A stretch of DNA of 64,000 nucleotides from the NCBI RefSeq assembly GCF_017592545.1, contig NZ_JAGFOA010000007.1, forward strand, positions 62,001-126,000, written 5' to 3'. Position numbers and translations under genes: made by a program. Position 1 is the stretch's first letter. Each line of letters opens with the position of its first letter. Origin of the DNA: Microbacterium stercoris. Lineage in GTDB: Bacteria > Actinomycetota > Actinomycetes > Actinomycetales > Microbacteriaceae. This document shows positions 63,980-64,000 of this stretch, piece by piece. Under the pieces are notes generated by a model, which saw nothing but the letters and a program-made list of their open reading frames with translations, was not told where the DNA came from and made no database searches.

Positions 63980-64000
63980 CCGACAGCAGCCGGGTGGAGC
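63976..64000 (+). CDS. Start of a downstream salvage gene, cut by window
   Basis: Only eight codons (MTDSSRVE) are visible, beginning at an ATG overlapping the cdd stop. In related operons thymidine phosphorylase (deoA) follows cdd, so that is the guess; the sequence here is too short to confirm. Confidence 0.5.

Overview
The window is a GC-rich bacterial chromosome segment with densely packed, often stop/start-overlapping genes (ATGA, GTGA, TGATG). High GC, GTG starts, a DUF222/HNH endonuclease of the actinobacterial 13E12 type, a GQDPYP-type uracil-DNA glycosylase and gene content point to an actinobacterium, most likely Microbacteriaceae (Microbacterium-like). No rRNA, tRNA, CRISPR array, integrase or insertion sequence was found; this looks like ordinary chromosome carrying several catabolic islands.

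Layout. 1-2200: an amidase (cut by the window edge) and an agmatine-deiminase-type enzyme facing a TetR regulator across a palindromic operator. 2240-7680: methionine genes metX and metY (reverse strand), then an SDR, a phosphoribosyltransferase, ung and a GNAT enzyme. 7768-17069: a nitrogen-scavenging island with an SSS transporter, two DUF1989 proteins, a 1202-residue biotin-dependent urea/guanidine carboxylase, allophanate hydrolase and a TetR regulator. By family knowledge this degrades guanidine (or urea) to CO2 and ammonia; a repeated operator sits in the divergent promoter. 17096-21917: a phosphonate-type ABC transporter (phnD, phnC, fused phnE) with an FAD oxidoreductase, preceded by a PHO-box-like direct repeat. 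22039-24044: four tandem copies of a ~52-bp repeat and a DUF222/HNH endonuclease with a LexA-like SOS box. 24122-27740: an aldehyde dehydrogenase and a secreted gamma-glutamyltransferase.

27845-39273 is the most interesting region: a GntR regulator, a five-gene branched-chain-type ABC importer, a DUF1932 dehydrogenase, a LigM/DesA-like tetrahydrofolate-dependent O-demethylase, a GalB-like 4-oxalomesaconate hydratase, a LigK-like aldolase, a GalD-like tautomerase and a type I (vicinal-oxygen-chelate) extradiol dioxygenase. Together they read as a self-contained route for methoxylated gallate-type aromatic acids (for example syringate or 3-O-methylgallate) to pyruvate and oxaloacetate. The expected LigB-family gallate dioxygenase is apparently replaced by a type I enzyme. 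A 12-bp palindrome with ATTGT/ACAAT arms occurs in both internal divergent promoters, with a degenerate copy before the GntR gene.

39304-46000 holds small regulatory and stress units: SDR/TetR, a VOC/CGNR-regulator pair with three evenly spaced operators, a disulfide oxidoreductase and an MFS transporter. 46152-49914 is a riboflavin operon (ribD-ribE-ribBA-ribH) under an FMN riboswitch. 49965-53344 carries a Fpg/Nei-type glycosylase, a GNAT enzyme, trpS and an exonuclease III homologue. 53415-56941 is succinate dehydrogenase (sdhCDAB). 57104 onward: manC, then a nucleoside-type ABC importer (BMP lipoprotein, double ATPase, two permeases) with cytidine deaminase and the first codons of another gene, a nucleoside uptake and salvage operon.

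Strong perfect-stem terminators separate most convergent units. All functional calls rest on reading motifs and context by eye; no database search was run.
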